64,000 bases of DNA, taken from positions 744,001 through 808,000 of the forward strand of contig JABSSW010000012.1 of the NCBI GenBank assembly GCA_018902385.1. Direction: 5' to 3'. The position numbers and the translations under genes are program-made. The DNA comes from Physcia stellaris (taxonomy: Eukaryota > Ascomycota > Lecanoromycetes > Caliciales > Physciaceae). Positions within the stretch are counted from its first letter, which is position 1. Every line of letters starts with the position of its first letter. The notes beneath the pieces were generated by a model. The model ran no database searches. It saw only the letters and a program-made list of their open reading frames with translations, and was not told the DNA's origin. Of this stretch, positions 46,663-58,153 are shown piece after piece.

Positions 46663-47011
46663 TGTTTGCGGAATTCCGACAATATCAGTAAGTGATGAAG
46701 GTATGATAAACCTTGATACGAGACAAGCGTACCTTTTGAATTGAGGTAGCAGCCTGAGGGCGTTCGATGGGTTGATTGAAGCACATTTTGAATTTTGTAA
46801 ATCCGTTATCGCCGATGCTAGTCTCAGTATGTCCACAAATGACATGTGAAAGGGCATGTGTGCTTGCAGGATGTTCGCACGAATAATGTGCGGTGTGGTT
46901 CGCAACGATATGTAGCCGTACCAAAAAGCGCTAGTAGACGGAACAGTAAAATGTACATGTGCTGATACGGTGGTCCAGCACGCTTTGCATCCTGGGTTCT
47001 TGGAGCCTCGC
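46663..47011. other. intergenic, VPS28 promoter
   Basis: 349 bp between the Rab4-like stop and VPS28 start. No separate feature seen. Confidence 0.5.
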
Positions 47012-48179
47012 TCAACAGCATCCATTTCTTCTCCTTCGGCCAGAACCGTCAAGCCTAAAGACAGCTTCCCACTCTCTCATACCGGCACCCCAGCCTGCCG
47101 TACTAGCTCTTGGTCTTCCCTTCTTTCTTCTCCTGGCCAAGCCGCCTTCCTCGTTGACGGTAGTTGCCCCGCTCTTCACACTTGCTCCGTCTTCTCCAGC
47201 CCATCCGGCATCACCGTATTGTATCCCACTCATTGGATCGTCAGGGTCAATTTCTCCTAACTCAAGCTTCGTCAATATCATCCTCGCCAATCTCGAAAAA
47301 AGTTCATCGACGCCAGTGCCGTCGAAGGCTGATACTTCGACGGAGACGGGAATATCGTTTCCTGAAGCCCAGCCAGAGGCCACCGAGGATGATACTTGAC
47401 GCCCTTCAGAAGACATAGTAGCTGTTTGGTGGGTGCTATATCTTGGCGTAGCTCTATCTCCTTCACTAATTTCATTGGTTGCGTTTGCTTGGCGACTTGA
47501 TGGCGCGGTAGGAGTACGAGGCGTATCGTGGTCACTGATCAAGTCATTGTTACGGGGATGATCCGAAGTTAAGTCGGACTTGTTGCCAGCTAGTATTAGG
47601 GTGAGATTAGGAGAAGCTAGGGCGCGCGCATCGTTGAGGAAGGTTGGAAGAGCGGAGAAGGAGCTGTAGGAGGCGAGATCGTAAACCAAAATTGCGCCAG
47701 CAGCGCCACGATAGTACGATCGTGAGACGGAGCGAAACCGTTCTGTGCCAGCCGTGTCCCAAAGTTGTAACTTTATACGTTTTCGCCGTGGGCCTGTACC
47801 AACTTTGATAATCTTCGACGAGAACTCGACCCCAATAGTTTGGGATGACAGGATGCGCCCTTCTGACTGTTCAGCATGGTGGCAAAGCCTCTAATATGAC
47901 GAGGCGTACATTCGTTCTTGACTATGCGGTGAAGTAAACATGATCTGAGAACGTAAGTCCCAACTTTGTCCTCAGGCGAGGGTGCGAACGAACTTGCCGC
48001 TACCGGAAGGACCCAGTAGGATTACTTTCGCAAGGTAATCGTACATGCTTCCGAGTTCCTACAATCTATAGTCAGCTTCGTACTTCTCTACAATGTGCAA
48101 TGGAACGACATCGAACCTGCTCGCGATCCGGCCCTGACGATAGCATTGACAAATTCGAGCCGCGACGTGGACGTGCCAT
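47012..48179 (-). CDS. rab4: Rab4-like small GTPase with a long insert
   Basis: Four exons, 48179-48117, 48058-47994, 47944-47910 and 47859-47012, give 336 residues, about 110 more than a normal Rab. A 20-residue Ser-rich leader precedes ELGSMYDYLAKVILLG. All G boxes are present: P-loop GPSGSGKS (completed across a splice), switch I TIGVEF, WDTAGTERF, NKSD and the SA of EVSAFDG. The C-terminal GCC end predicts double geranylgeranylation. Between NKSD and EVSAF is a ~70-residue Ser/Thr/Asn-rich insert, and before the C-terminus a Gly/Arg-rich extension. Rab4 (S. pombe Ypt4) acts in endosomal recycling. Placement next to VPS28 keeps two endosomal genes together, perhaps by chance. Confidence 0.88.
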
Positions 48180-48491
48180 GATGGGAGAGAATAGTGAGTG
48201 CTACTATGCTTCGCCTATGACATACAGTCACGAATCAATGTCTCAATTAATGATGTGTATAATCATCAGCTTTAGTGATGCTCAAAACCTGATCGATTTG
48301 CTCCTTCATGTGCCCTGAATCTCTTCAGCCAATCAAATGTTTTTTTCGGACCTAGCTCCATCGCTTCCAGCCCCGAAGCTCTCTCAACGTTTTCACCCTC
48401 ACACGACTATCTAATTATCCCAGCTAGATCACGTCCGTGTGCCCGACTCTATACACTTTGTGACCCTTCTTTTTGCTCACTCAGAAGAGTC
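48180..48491. promoter_or_regulatory. shared Rab4 / ATP20 divergent promoter region
   Basis: 312 bp between divergent start codons; no specific element is recognised. Confidence 0.5.
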
Positions 48492-49378
48492 ATGTCATCA
48501 GCCCCCTCACGGTTAATGCTGCGGCATAACCGTGTTGTCGCACGCCGTTCCGCCCTCCGCCATGCTTCCACCACCTCTGAAGCAACACAAGCAGCCTCGA
48601 AAACCGCAGCAAAAGGGAAGGAAACGGTATCAGCAGCGTCATCGAAAGCTTCCGAGGGGTTGTCCAAGGTCACCTCGTCGGCAGGACCAGCCCTTAGCGG
48701 TGCTGCGCAAGGGGTCAGCAATTCCATCAATCAAGCCAGCGGAAGATTGGGAAGACTCATAAGTTTTGCACAATGTAAGTGGCCATCATTTAACAGAAAT
48801 AGAGAAGTCAATTGATGCAAGATACATCCAAATCTAAATTCGGGCTCGCTGTATTCTCGTATGAGGCAAAAGTCCATTGAGCGACAAGAAAAGCTTTCTC
48901 GGCCCTTACCTGTTACTAAGTGTCAGAGTATCGCTGATTTCTATAATACAGCTATGTATCCACCAGCAGTATACTACTCAAAAGTTGGATTGGAGCTGTC
49001 AAAGCTGGTCTTCCAGGGTCAGAAGATGACGCCCCCGTAAGCGGATCCCTTAAGAACCTTGAACAGACAAGCTACAGTCAGTTAACCATGGGCGAATTTA
49101 GAAATTTGCAAGCTTTCCAATCCTATGCACAGCCGCTCATCAATGTCATCCGACACCCCGCAAGCGCGTTCACTCAGACCACAACTTCAAGTGCAGCAAC
49201 TCCCGAAGGTATTCTCAGCCGGATACGAAATATGGATAGGAGACAATGGGCATCCGCTGGTGTGATTGGAGCAGAGGTTCTTGGATTCTTTACTGTGGGA
49301 GAGATGATAGGTAGATTCAAGCTGGTGGGTTATAGAGGAGATGTGCAACACCACGAGACCGCTACACCACTTGGTTGA
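48492..49378 (+). CDS. atp20: mitochondrial F1F0-ATP synthase subunit g
   Basis: Three exons, 48492-48774, 48952-49036 and 49102-49378, give 214 residues. An Arg/Ala-rich presequence (RLMLRHNRVVARRSALRHAS) and an Ala/Ser/Lys-rich low-complexity stretch precede the family core. The core runs PPAVYYSKVGLELSKLVF, then QGQKMTPP, then the C-terminal WASAGVIGAEVLGFFTVGEM transmembrane helix, which contains a GxxxG-like packing motif. Subunit g with e dimerises ATP synthase and bends cristae. The first intron (177 nt) is unusually long. IF1 of the same complex lies 17 kb away. Confidence 0.92.
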
Positions 49379-49785
49379 GGGGTGGCACTTCTTCTCTTCT
49401 AGTCCCTCGGCGCAATATCTGACAAAAGGAAAAGGCTTCTGCGGCATTTGCGATAGACAGGCAAGATTAATGCGCGTCTTCTCTCTTTGCACATATGTAC
49501 ATTCTCAATAGAACTGTCTCCGTGTACAACAATGCAGATTAGAAAAGTTCGGGGCACTCGAACTTCATTCAAGGCTTCCTCCATGCCGAGCTCGTAGTAG
49601 ATCACCAAATGTCTGATGGGAGGCTCAGACCGCTCAGAATTTGGAAGGCTTGGCATTTGATATCCGCAGCCGAAGTCAGTCGTGAGAACAACTGCTGTCC
49701 TAACCGTCAGACATGTGCACAAAATACGCTCAACTCATGAAGGAGATTGATTCGGTTTGGTATTGAACGCATGTGGAAGTTTAAT
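49379..49785. other. intergenic between ATP20 and ROK1
   Basis: 407 bp. An open extension of the ROK1 frame from 49747 lacks family similarity and is probably 5' UTR. Confidence 0.5.
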
Positions 49786-52002
49786 ATGGATACATTCAAA
49801 CTACTTGCAAGGTCCACTAATCTGCAAAAAACTGGCCCAGTTGCGGGCAAGTCGAGGCAAAATGTACCTTCAGCAGGTTACACGTCTCGATCGGCTCCTA
49901 AAAGTGAGTATGATAATAATGAGATAAAGTCCTCAAGATCCAGTCGAGAGCCTCGTGGGACGAAGCGCAAAAGAATCTCGAGAGAAGAGGTGCAAAGTCC
50001 GGCAAAGTCGGGAGAGCATGGATTCCCAATACTCCCCAATCCAGATTACAAGTCGTCACTTCTTAATACCAATACTAGTGTAGATGAACGGCCATTAAAC
50101 GAGACAAATGCTTCTAAAAGGAGTGTTACTGTTTCGAGACAGATTCTCAAGCGGAATAAACTCAAGATAACAGTTCTGAACGATGGACAACAAGCGAAGA
50201 ACAATCTAGCTCCCAATCTATCGAAAAATTCAGATACTGCTCATCAGAACGTTTCAACACAGATTTTTCCAGAACCTTTGGTCTCTTTCAGCGAACTGCC
50301 TACTCGATATAAAATCTCGAGAAGACTAGCCGAAAATCTTCAAGCCCAAGCTTATCGTTCTCCTACCGAAGTCCAGGTTGGCAGTTTGCCGCTATTGCTT
50401 GGCTCGGATCAAGAACGTGGACTTGCAAACGGCGACTCTAGGAAAATTAAGAGATCGAAGATCAAAAACTCGCATGTAGACCTGCTGACTGTGGCCCCAA
50501 CCGGGAGTGGCAAGACGCTAGCATTTATGATCAATCTTATTCACAATTTACTAGAAGCTCGTCGAAAAAGACCAGCTCAAGATGCAGAGAAAAGCGTTGG
50601 ACATGAAGTTCAAGCACTGATTCTAGCTCCTACACACGAGCTTGCTGACCAGATCGTCAATGAAGGCAGGAAGCTAGCTCTCGGCACAGGCTTGAAGGTG
50701 TCTGCCATGAAGAAAGGGATGATCCTTCAGACCGAAGCTTCTGCTACTCCCAAACAGCTGCAGGATGACTCGGATCTAGAGAGTCAAGAGGAACCCTCGG
50801 ATGAGGACTCCTCAAAGCCCCGTCCGGCCGTGAAGTCCGACATCGTCGTCAGCACTCCCATGCTCCTCGTGAACGCAATATCAAACAGCCAGTCAAATCC
50901 GCCCAAAAATCTCCCTGCAATTCGATACCTTGTCCTTGACGAAGCAGATGTCCTCCTTGACCCTCTTTTCCGCGCCCAGACCCTCAGCATCTTGGATGCC
51001 TGCATCAACCCTCTCCTCCAAATAACCTTCTGGTCCGCGACTATAGGCTCGTCGATCGAATCACTCGCCCAGTCTACCATTCTCTCCCGCCGCCGCAACC
51101 TCGGAATCACCTCCCCCCACTACCTCATTCGCGTCGTAGTCGGCCTCAAGGACAGCGCAATCCCCACCATCACCCACCGCCTCACCTACGCGGCCACCGA
51201 GCAAGGCAAGCTCCTCGCCCTCCGCCAACTCCTCCACCCTACCGCCCCCTCGGACGACAAAGGCCCCCCGCTCCGCCCGCCATTCCTAGTATTCACGCAA
51301 ACCATCCAGCGAGCAATCGCACTGCACTCCGAGCTGCTCTACGACATCCCCCCCGAAGCAGGCGGCTCCTCTCGGATCGCAGTGCTGCATTCCGATCTCT
51401 CCGACTCCGCGCGAGCGGCCATCATGGCCGGCTTCCGCAAAGGCGAGATCTGGATCCTTATCACCACCGACCTGCTTTCCCGTGGCATGGACTTTAGAGG
51501 TATGAACGGGGTCGTGAATTACGATATCCCCACCACCGGCGCCTCGTACGTGCATCGCGTGGGTAGGACGGGGCGCCAGGGCAGAGAGGGCGGGGTGGCG
51601 GTTACGCTGTATACGAAGGAGGATATTCCGTACGTGAAGAATGTGGCGAATGTCATTGCTGCTGGAGAGAGGGCCAGATCCAAATCTAAAGCTAAAGGTG
51701 ACGGTACAGAGAAGTCTGAGGGGCAGGAGGAAGGGGGAGTGCAAAAATGGCTGCTGGATGCGCTGCCGAGTGTTAGTAAGAAGGCTAAGCGGGAGTTGAA
51801 GCTGAGAGGTGTGGAGAGCAGAAGGGGATTTGGAGACGGTCCGAAGGAGAAGGAGAGGAGAAAGGCGAGGATTAGTACGAAGAGTGGGTATGATCGGAGG
51901 ATGGAGAATAGGAGGAAGGGGGCTGCGAAGGGGGTACACCGGCGTGGTGTTCGGGAAGCAGAAGACGGGAATGAGGATGAGTGGGGAGGGTTCGAGGATT
52001 AG
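49786..52002 (+). CDS. rok1: DEAD-box RNA helicase Rok1/DDX52
   Basis: Single exon, 738 residues from ATG 49786 ([11 protein letters not shown], matching the usual Rok1 N-terminus; an ATG at 49771 is a less likely alternative). Motifs in order: I APTGSGKT, Ia APTHELADQ (His for the usual Arg), [61 protein letters not shown]. Family-specific stretches include [28 protein letters not shown] and [17 protein letters not shown]. An acidic insert ([15 protein letters not shown]) sits after motif Ia. Rok1 acts in 18S rRNA maturation in the nucleolus. Codons in the middle third (about 50,880-51,540) are strongly C-ending, unlike the A/T-richer N-terminal part. Confidence 0.95.
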   Translation: MDTFKLLARSTNLQKTGPVAGKSRQNVPSAGYTSRSAPKSEYDNNEIKSSRSSREPRGTKRKRISREEVQSPAKSGEHGFPILPNPDYKSSLLNTNTSVDERPLNETNASKRSVTVSRQILKRNKLKITVLNDGQQAKNNLAPNLSKNSDTAHQNVSTQIFPEPLVSFSELPTRYKISRRLAENLQAQAYRSPTEVQVGSLPLLLGSDQERGLANGDSRKIKRSKIKNSHVDLLTVAPTGSGKTLAFMINLIHNLLEARRKRPAQDAEKSVGHEVQALILAPTHELADQIVNEGRKLALGTGLKVSAMKKGMILQTEASATPKQLQDDSDLESQEEPSDEDSSKPRPAVKSDIVVSTPMLLVNAISNSQSNPPKNLPAIRYLVLDEADVLLDPLFRAQTLSILDACINPLLQITFWSATIGSSIESLAQSTILSRRRNLGITSPHYLIRVVVGLKDSAIPTITHRLTYAATEQGKLLALRQLLHPTAPSDDKGPPLRPPFLVFTQTIQRAIALHSELLYDIPPEAGGSSRIAVLHSDLSDSARAAIMAGFRKGEIWILITTDLLSRGMDFRGMNGVVNYDIPTTGASYVHRVGRTGRQGREGGVAVTLYTKEDIPYVKNVANVIAAGERARSKSKAKGDGTEKSEGQEEGGVQKWLLDALPSVSKKAKRELKLRGVESRRGFGDGPKEKERRKARISTKSGYDRRMENRRKGAAKGVHRRGVREAEDGNEDEWGGFED

Positions 52003-52500
52003 CACTCTGAGTTCAACTGACTATCAAGGCTCCATCTCTCTGGTATCGATTCAGGAGGTTCAGGGATCAAGACTCAAGTATTGACCCAACAGGACGGGAC
52101 ATAATTGTACTTCAATTCTAGGGCTCTAAGTTCCATTCAAATCGCACTAATTTACAAAAGATCGCAATTGATAGCAACGTCTATTTCCATAGATACACTG
52201 CAAAGGAGTCCGCCCGCTCAAAGTCAAAAGCGAGTTTATTAGTATTTATGTATTTGGAAAGTAATTTTGGAGTATCCAAGGCACCTAGCCTAGGTGAACG
52301 ACGAGCAAATGCCACTTTGAAAGTAATACCGCGGTACCCACGAGATCTGGGCGCGTCTAGAAGCTTAGAAGTGAAGAAGTACGCCAGACAGACCGGGTAC
52401 GATGCCGACGCCCCCTGCCCGACCCAAACACCTAGCATCCGGCGAGAAGATATATCCCAAGCGAATTCGGGTTATAAGGGTATCAATAACCGCAAGCCCC
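52003..52500. other. intergenic between convergent ROK1 and RAX1
   Basis: 498 bp of 3' flanks; no feature supported. Confidence 0.5.
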
Positions 52501-53796
52501 CTATAATCGGTGACCTGGTACGAATATAAATAGGACGATTAAGCATACACCCAGCAGGACGGTGAAGAATAGAACCATCAAGGCCCGCTTGTTGAGCAGC
52601 TTTCGAACGTAAGGCTCTCGGATCCGGGACCAGTTCATAAAGGTATATTCGCTGAGACCAGCAAGGGCGAGGACTGGGTCGATGCCATATTGCTGGGATG
52701 AGATGGCGTAAACTCCAATCGTAAATGGAAGGATCAGCTAAGAGCTTCATTAGTCGAGATATGGCAGTCGGAATTAAAAGAGAATTTACCCAGCAGCGGA
52801 TGTGCTTCGGCTTATCTAGCAGTATGCATGCGAATCCAGCCCATAAGCCACCGAACATAGATAGCAGACCAACACAGAGTCGCAAGAATGAACTGGGCGG
52901 AACTAAGTTGCCGAGTGCTTTGGCACGTAGAAATCCTGGAAATGCGTCACGCTCCATAGCTTGAAACGTGTAGTCCTGCGCTGCATCGAAAACTTCAGGA
53001 TCATCGCGTCCCTCTTCTTCAATAGCATGTACTATATCGTTTAATAGTCCTTGCGGTAGGATAATTTCTCTTTCTGCTCCTGGCAGGAGGTAGGTGTAGA
53101 GGATTTTCTCTGCGCTCGCTCGAAGATCCGGTCTTGCGACTGCGTGTGTCGGCGAACCTGAATCGGTACGAGTTGGTGAATGTCCGGTCATGAAGCTCGC
53201 TCTTGGTCTGTCGAGAGTACCTGAAGGTCTGTCAAGTGTACCCGAGGGTCTGTCGCCTGAGCTCCGCTGGCCTGAATACTGCGAAGTGTAGCTGCTTTGC
53301 GGGGAGTGATTGCTGCCATTTGCATTACCATTCGTGTTTCCCTTCTCTTGTCGGAGGTATGCCGAGAGTTGCTGGTCTTTGAGTTTTTGATTCTTATCAA
53401 GGTCGGTAACTGGACCTGACGGGTCATTCATATCGCCAATGTGGTCGAGTATATATGACGAGCGCTTCGATCCAGTTTTCTCCAAGTCGGGTGTATTGAG
53501 GAGCATCGAGCGGCGCAATCCTCGAATGAAGTGACGGCATAAAGAGGTGTGTTGAGTGACATCGAGCCTGGAGCAAGCATTAGCGAAAATCGATGCATCA
53601 TACTTTCAACGAAAGTCCCTTCATACCAGAAATCGAGGTAGTCCACAGATCGCTGTATATCCCTCATGTAGATGTAAAACGAGAACAGATCGACGGGTGC
53701 CAAAGTATTTCGGTTCAGCACTTCACCTAAGGTGGGTAGTCGATTTCTATTCAGGTCCGGTACCCCAGGGGCTGGGAGATGAGTACGGTCCCCCAT
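52501..53796 (-). CDS. rax1: RGS-domain membrane protein (Rax1/RgsC-like)
   Basis: Three exons, 53796-53627, 53567-52790 and 52737-52501, give 394 residues. A split RGS domain begins LPTLGEVLNRNTLAPVDLFS and continues YLDFWLDVTQHTSLCRHF. After a ~120-residue Ser/Asn/Gln-rich insert it resumes at RASAEKILYTYLLPGAEREI, ending FPGFLRAKALGNLVP. Three hydrophobic segments follow (VGLLSMFGGLWAGFACILL; ILPFTIGVYAIS; ALMVLFFTVLLGVCLIVLFI). RGS plus C-terminal membrane helices is the layout of yeast Rax1 and Aspergillus RgsC, linked to polarity and G-protein signalling. The insert contains two copies of a heptapeptide DRPSGTL. GAP activity is not assured. Confidence 0.85.
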
Positions 53797-54781
53797 TCTT
53801 GGTTCCCGAGTGACCGGAGTATTCTGAGCCTGATCTTTCTTGCCAATTTGGAGTTGTGGTCTGGCGGTGAAAGTGGCATTAATTGTTGATCTCCTGTCTC
53901 TTTTCCTGCAAACTCACACGTCTCGAAAGCTCTCAATCAAGGCCGCAGGCCACAGTGTCTGATCCTCTGATAGCAAGACACTACGACAGCTGCGCTTCAA
54001 GGTTACAATGCGCACCAGGTGGCCCGGTGGCCGTATACGGTCGTGATGTCGCGTTCATGCAGGAGGTGAAGTTGGGGCGCTTGGTTGGTTTGAAGGCTGG
54101 AGCGGCTTCTCGGGCCGAAGTTGTCGCCATCAATTAAGCGAAAGGATCCACCATGCGAGCCATGCTTCGCCCTCGTCACCTTCGTTCACCGAATTAGTCC
54201 GTACCCTTTTCGCAAACGTGAACCGGCTTTCTTTTCTTCGCAGGGCTTGAGTGACACACTATTCAAGCTCGAAGCCAAATTCAGGCTGGCATTTAAATTC
54301 GGAGCGACAACGTCGTGCCAATGGTGCTGGCATGGAACAGTATATCATGAGCTTACTGCGAGGTGAAGCTACTACGGGCAACCCAGTAATTAGGGACCTT
54401 TGGACAGTTGACGCGACAAAGTTTATGATAAAACAGCGAATATTTATATACCCTAAGGAGCACGAGGCACATGAGAATGATTGGACACGTGAATACAGCC
54501 TTCCTAGCCGGTAGAAGCTAATGGTCAATGGATGTAAATGCCGATGTAAGAAGTATTTGTTTGGGTCGACGCGAGTAGAGATCTCTCGGGAAATCTAGGT
54601 CGACCGTGGATGAGCAGTAAAGTTATGACAGTCTCCCAGAGGCGGACTGAAAGCTTTCGTACACAAACTTTCACTCGAAATATAAGCCCATATTAGCACT
54701 CAAGTCACATAATTAGAAGAAAAGTGCCTGGGTTCACAGTCTGAGCAGCGTACCCGTACCTCGAGACAAAGCGCAAGCACT
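53797..54781. other. intergenic / possible decayed sequence
   Basis: 985 bp between RAX1 and the CorA-like remnant. Several open frames up to 87 codons lack recognisable domains. It may include the eroded 5' part of the CorA-like gene. Confidence 0.4.
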
Positions 54782-55459
54782 TTGGACCTATATGGACGAT
54801 CTCTGCGACCTAATCTTATGGCCTGTGATGCTTTGTACGCTTTGCGAGAGGTCTTCGAGCTTGTCGCACAAGCAGAGTTACAATTTCTCACGGACTGTGC
54901 CAGTATGCTCAACAAAGTTGAAGACTCGGACTATTCCCCAGAGCCGGACTGCTTACCCAATCTCAAGAATCTGAAACAGTTACTGTACAGGCACCTACAC
55001 CAGAACCAAGAAGCTTGATGTACTCTCAAGAACATGCAGTCTCCACTTTGGCCACGAGCCGTGGGCGACAAACTTCGACAGAAGACCGAAGGCTCGGCTC
55101 AACATCTCAAGGATGATTACTCCTATCTCTTGACAATGAACAAGCAGCTATACGAGCTCTACACCGAGGCTGTTGGGACTTTGATGAACGAAATTGTTAT
55201 CGCCGAGTCAAGGGAGGCTATTATGCAGACAACCCGCATGGGAAAGCTTACGTTCCTTGCTTTCCTGTTCCTACCATTGTCATTCACAACGTCTTTCTTT
55301 GGTGCAAATCTCCAAGAGCTTGGGGGCGATAAAGATACGTTGAGCATCTGGGTTTGGTCCCTCGTATCAGTACCTTTGCTGCTGTGTGCCATTCTCTTTT
55401 ACACTCTCGATATATTGCAGAAATGGCGTGGCTTCAAAGTATACGTGTACGGCATCTGA
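54782..55459 (+). pseudogene. CorA-like magnesium-transporter-family remnant with in-frame stop
   Basis: A single plus-strand frame reads ALYALREVFELVAQAELQFL, LKQLLYRHLHQNQEA, then TGA at 55016-55018. It continues in the same frame as SPLWPRAVGDKLRQK, SREAIMQTTRMGKLTFLAFL and LPLSFTTSFFGANLQELGG, with two C-terminal membrane helices. The pattern WPRA ... AES(x)AI ... LSFTTSFFG(M)N is that of fungal CorA-like proteins. The TGA replaces one codon with no splice-site pair able to remove it in frame. The GMN signature is changed to GAN. There is no N-terminal cytoplasmic domain and no clear start. The reading is a decayed gene; an independently translated 141-residue C-terminal piece from ATG 55034 cannot be excluded. 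Confidence 0.65.
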
Positions 55460-55668
55460 AACAGGGCTTCGAATGGATAGCCATCCTTGGCTTCACCTAA
55501 AACATGGATTTGTTAACCTGGGGAACATACATAGAGAGTACATTGAATATAATTTTGTATATAATCAGCTCATACTCCATCATCACGGAGAGGATTCGAT
55601 TGGATATTGAGTGCAAGCAATCTGAGAAGCTAACTATGCATTTGACAGGTGAGAGAAAGTTTTCGGAA

Positions 55669-57715
55669 TCATAACTTCTTCGATTCCAGCGTAGGGAAAG
55701 ATGGAAGGCCTCTTTCAGGGAAATTGGCTTCGAAGGCGCTCATGAACTGGAACATGAGATCTTCTCTTCCACCCTGCGCGACAAGACCCAGTCCAAACGG
55801 TCGTCCATTGTAATCCAGGATGCCAAGAGGCATCGAAGCAATGGGAACGCCTGTCAAAGTCAATAAGCTGAATGGCTAGGCATGAGAATCAGGGGACGTG
55901 ATAATCGGAAGAACTTACCTGCGGCAGAAGCAATTTCGAAGAAGAGGCAGTCCGCTGAGAAGGCGAGCAAATCGAGATTTTTCTCTTTGAACAGCTTCTC
56001 TATGCCTTCATCTCGTGCAACATGCCGGAAGTATGCTACGTCATTTTCGTACTCCTCCTGACTTGGGCGACTGTGCAATCCTTTCAAAAGCCAATCCTGG
56101 TCAGGATGATCTTGTGTGAACCAATTAACAAGAGGCAGCCAATGAATGGTTATACACACTAACCCTTTGGCAGCTCCTCGGCCGCATGCTTTTTGTTGAA
56201 TTCCACAAGCTCCTCAAGCGTGGATATGCCATCTACGTCGGCGAGGCTGAGGTAGTGTGACACACTACTCTTCATTTCATAGACTACGAGAAGGGATTTC
56301 AATTTACAGTTATGTTGATCGGGTTCGGTACTCACGTGTTGCTGTTGTTGTACTCATGCATCCGTCGCGGTTGAGAGAGGATACTGGAGGAACAGAGACC
56401 GGATACTCAACAGAAGCAGCTTCGCGACTGCGGATAATCGAGACTGCATCATCAACTGCGTTTATCTAAGTCATCATTGTAAGCATTGAAATTACAAGTT
56501 ATCTTGCAGAAAAGACGTACGATCTGGCGATCTACTTCCTCGATCCTTTCGATAAGTTCTGGTGGGTAGTGCCATACACGAGGATCAAGAAAGCCGATTC
56601 TAAGACCTCGGAAACTCTTCGAAAGACAATCCACAAGCTCCCTAGTTTGAAAAGACTTTTTCGCATCCGGTTCCAAAAGACAGTCAGTTATGGACGCAAG
56701 ATCAATGACAGACTTTGCCATGCCTCCAACAGCATCAAAGTGAATAGAGACAGGCCAGATGCCTGACATATCCACGCTGCCCGGAGTAGGTTTCAAGGTG
56801 TACAGTCCAGCACGGGTAGCTGGCGAGATGAGCGATCCTATAGAGTCTGTTCCCAGGGCAAGAGGAGAGTACCCGGCCGAGACTCCAACCGCTGAACCAG
56901 TTGAAGAGCCGCATGGGTTCTACAATTGATATTAGCGACTCCAGTTTCTGTCACCTGGAAAAGCAACATACGGAATGTCCCATTGGCTTGTCTTCAGGAT
57001 CAAGCGGTATGTAGGCCGAACGAGTCTGTCCACCGAAGGCGGACCAGCCGTTCGAAGGCGATTCTCCTCTACAAGCTTGTAAATCTTTCTGCAACCTTCA
57101 GCATTGCTTTCTTACTTTACGCCACATAGTTCCTAACTCCAACGAGTCAGCTTCCTTTTTCTGCCAAATTTACGCTACCCATAGGGCTAGATCGTACATT
57201 CAGGTTGGTCTTTGCCAGAACAATAACCCCCATATCATTGAGCTAGGATCAAAAGGCATCAACATGCGGACTACATATAGAGTTCCATAGCCCAGACCTT
57301 ATCAACAATCTTGGATGTTTTCTGAGGGATTGAGTCCTTCAGACCAAGACTGCCGACGCTCGTTTTGAGTCCATATTTTGGACTCGTTGCAATGGCATCC
57401 TGGATAGCTCAGCGGTTGATTTGGCTACTAGTGCTGGCCTCTGACCTTGACAAGTAATGGTATTCCATGAAAACAACTTCTCACGTAACCCGATGAGCGC
57501 TCCTTATCAAGCTGTCGAGCTCGCTCTCGAAGGGTGTCAAGTGGTGCAATAGCAGTTATTGCCCGTAAGTTGACTCCCTGTCGATCATGACTTTCGATCT
57601 GTGCGAGACAGGACTCGATGAGCTCAACGCTTGTAAGTGATTTTGCTTCCAACCTCTTCTGCAAGGAGTGGGCATCCAAAGTCAATAATTCGGTGACCGT
57701 CAATGCTTTCTTCAT
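55669..57715 (-). CDS. amidase-signature family hydrolase, ten exons
   Basis: Exons: 57715-57446, 57399-57298, 57242-57198, 57132-57116 (17 nt), 57068-56972, 56919-56521, 56465-56336, 56283-56164, 56110-55919, 55850-55669; 517 residues with every phase consistent. The catalytic Lys90 ends exon 1 (HGIPLLVK). The Ser-rich motif is NPCGSSTGSAVGVSAG (from 178), and the nucleophile region GTDSIGSLISPA gives Ser206. The family usually reads GTDxGGS, so an Ile stands at one oxyanion-hole Gly. GWSAFGGQTRSAY and the C-terminal GVPIASMPLG are also family-typical. It probably hydrolyses a carboxamide; substrate unknown. Introns are 46-68 nt. No signal peptide is seen. Confidence 0.85.
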
Positions 57716-58153
57716 GGTCCTATAGTGTAGGCGGAAGGTCTGAGGAATATGATGATACTAATGTCTCTGTAGATTGCGTCAAACATGCAGGTTGCAACTG
57801 GAACTTGTAGGAATTCATTGACATGGTGAATCGGCTTGACAGCGCCCTTAACCGCCTAGCGATTCATACCTCGCTCGACAGGATAAATTTGTATGAAGGC
57901 TTACCTGTTGAATCTGACTCCCATTAGCGCACGGTATCAGCCCAAGACAACAGGTGACTGTACATAAAGTTGTCTCATTGTTTGGGGATTCGACAAGAAC
58001 TGTGTGCAATGGCCGCAGATGCACAGAATTAAAGGGCAACACACGAGTAGTTGTAATAAGCCACATCATTGAGCACGAATCTTGATATCGCCTTCCTTTT
58101 CTTTCAAAGAAGGGCAACAATTTCGTTTATGAGTCATTGTGCGAATCAAACTT
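57716..58153. other. intergenic between amidase and RAD1
   Basis: 438 bp, holding the amidase promoter and RAD1 3' flank. Nothing supported. Confidence 0.5.
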
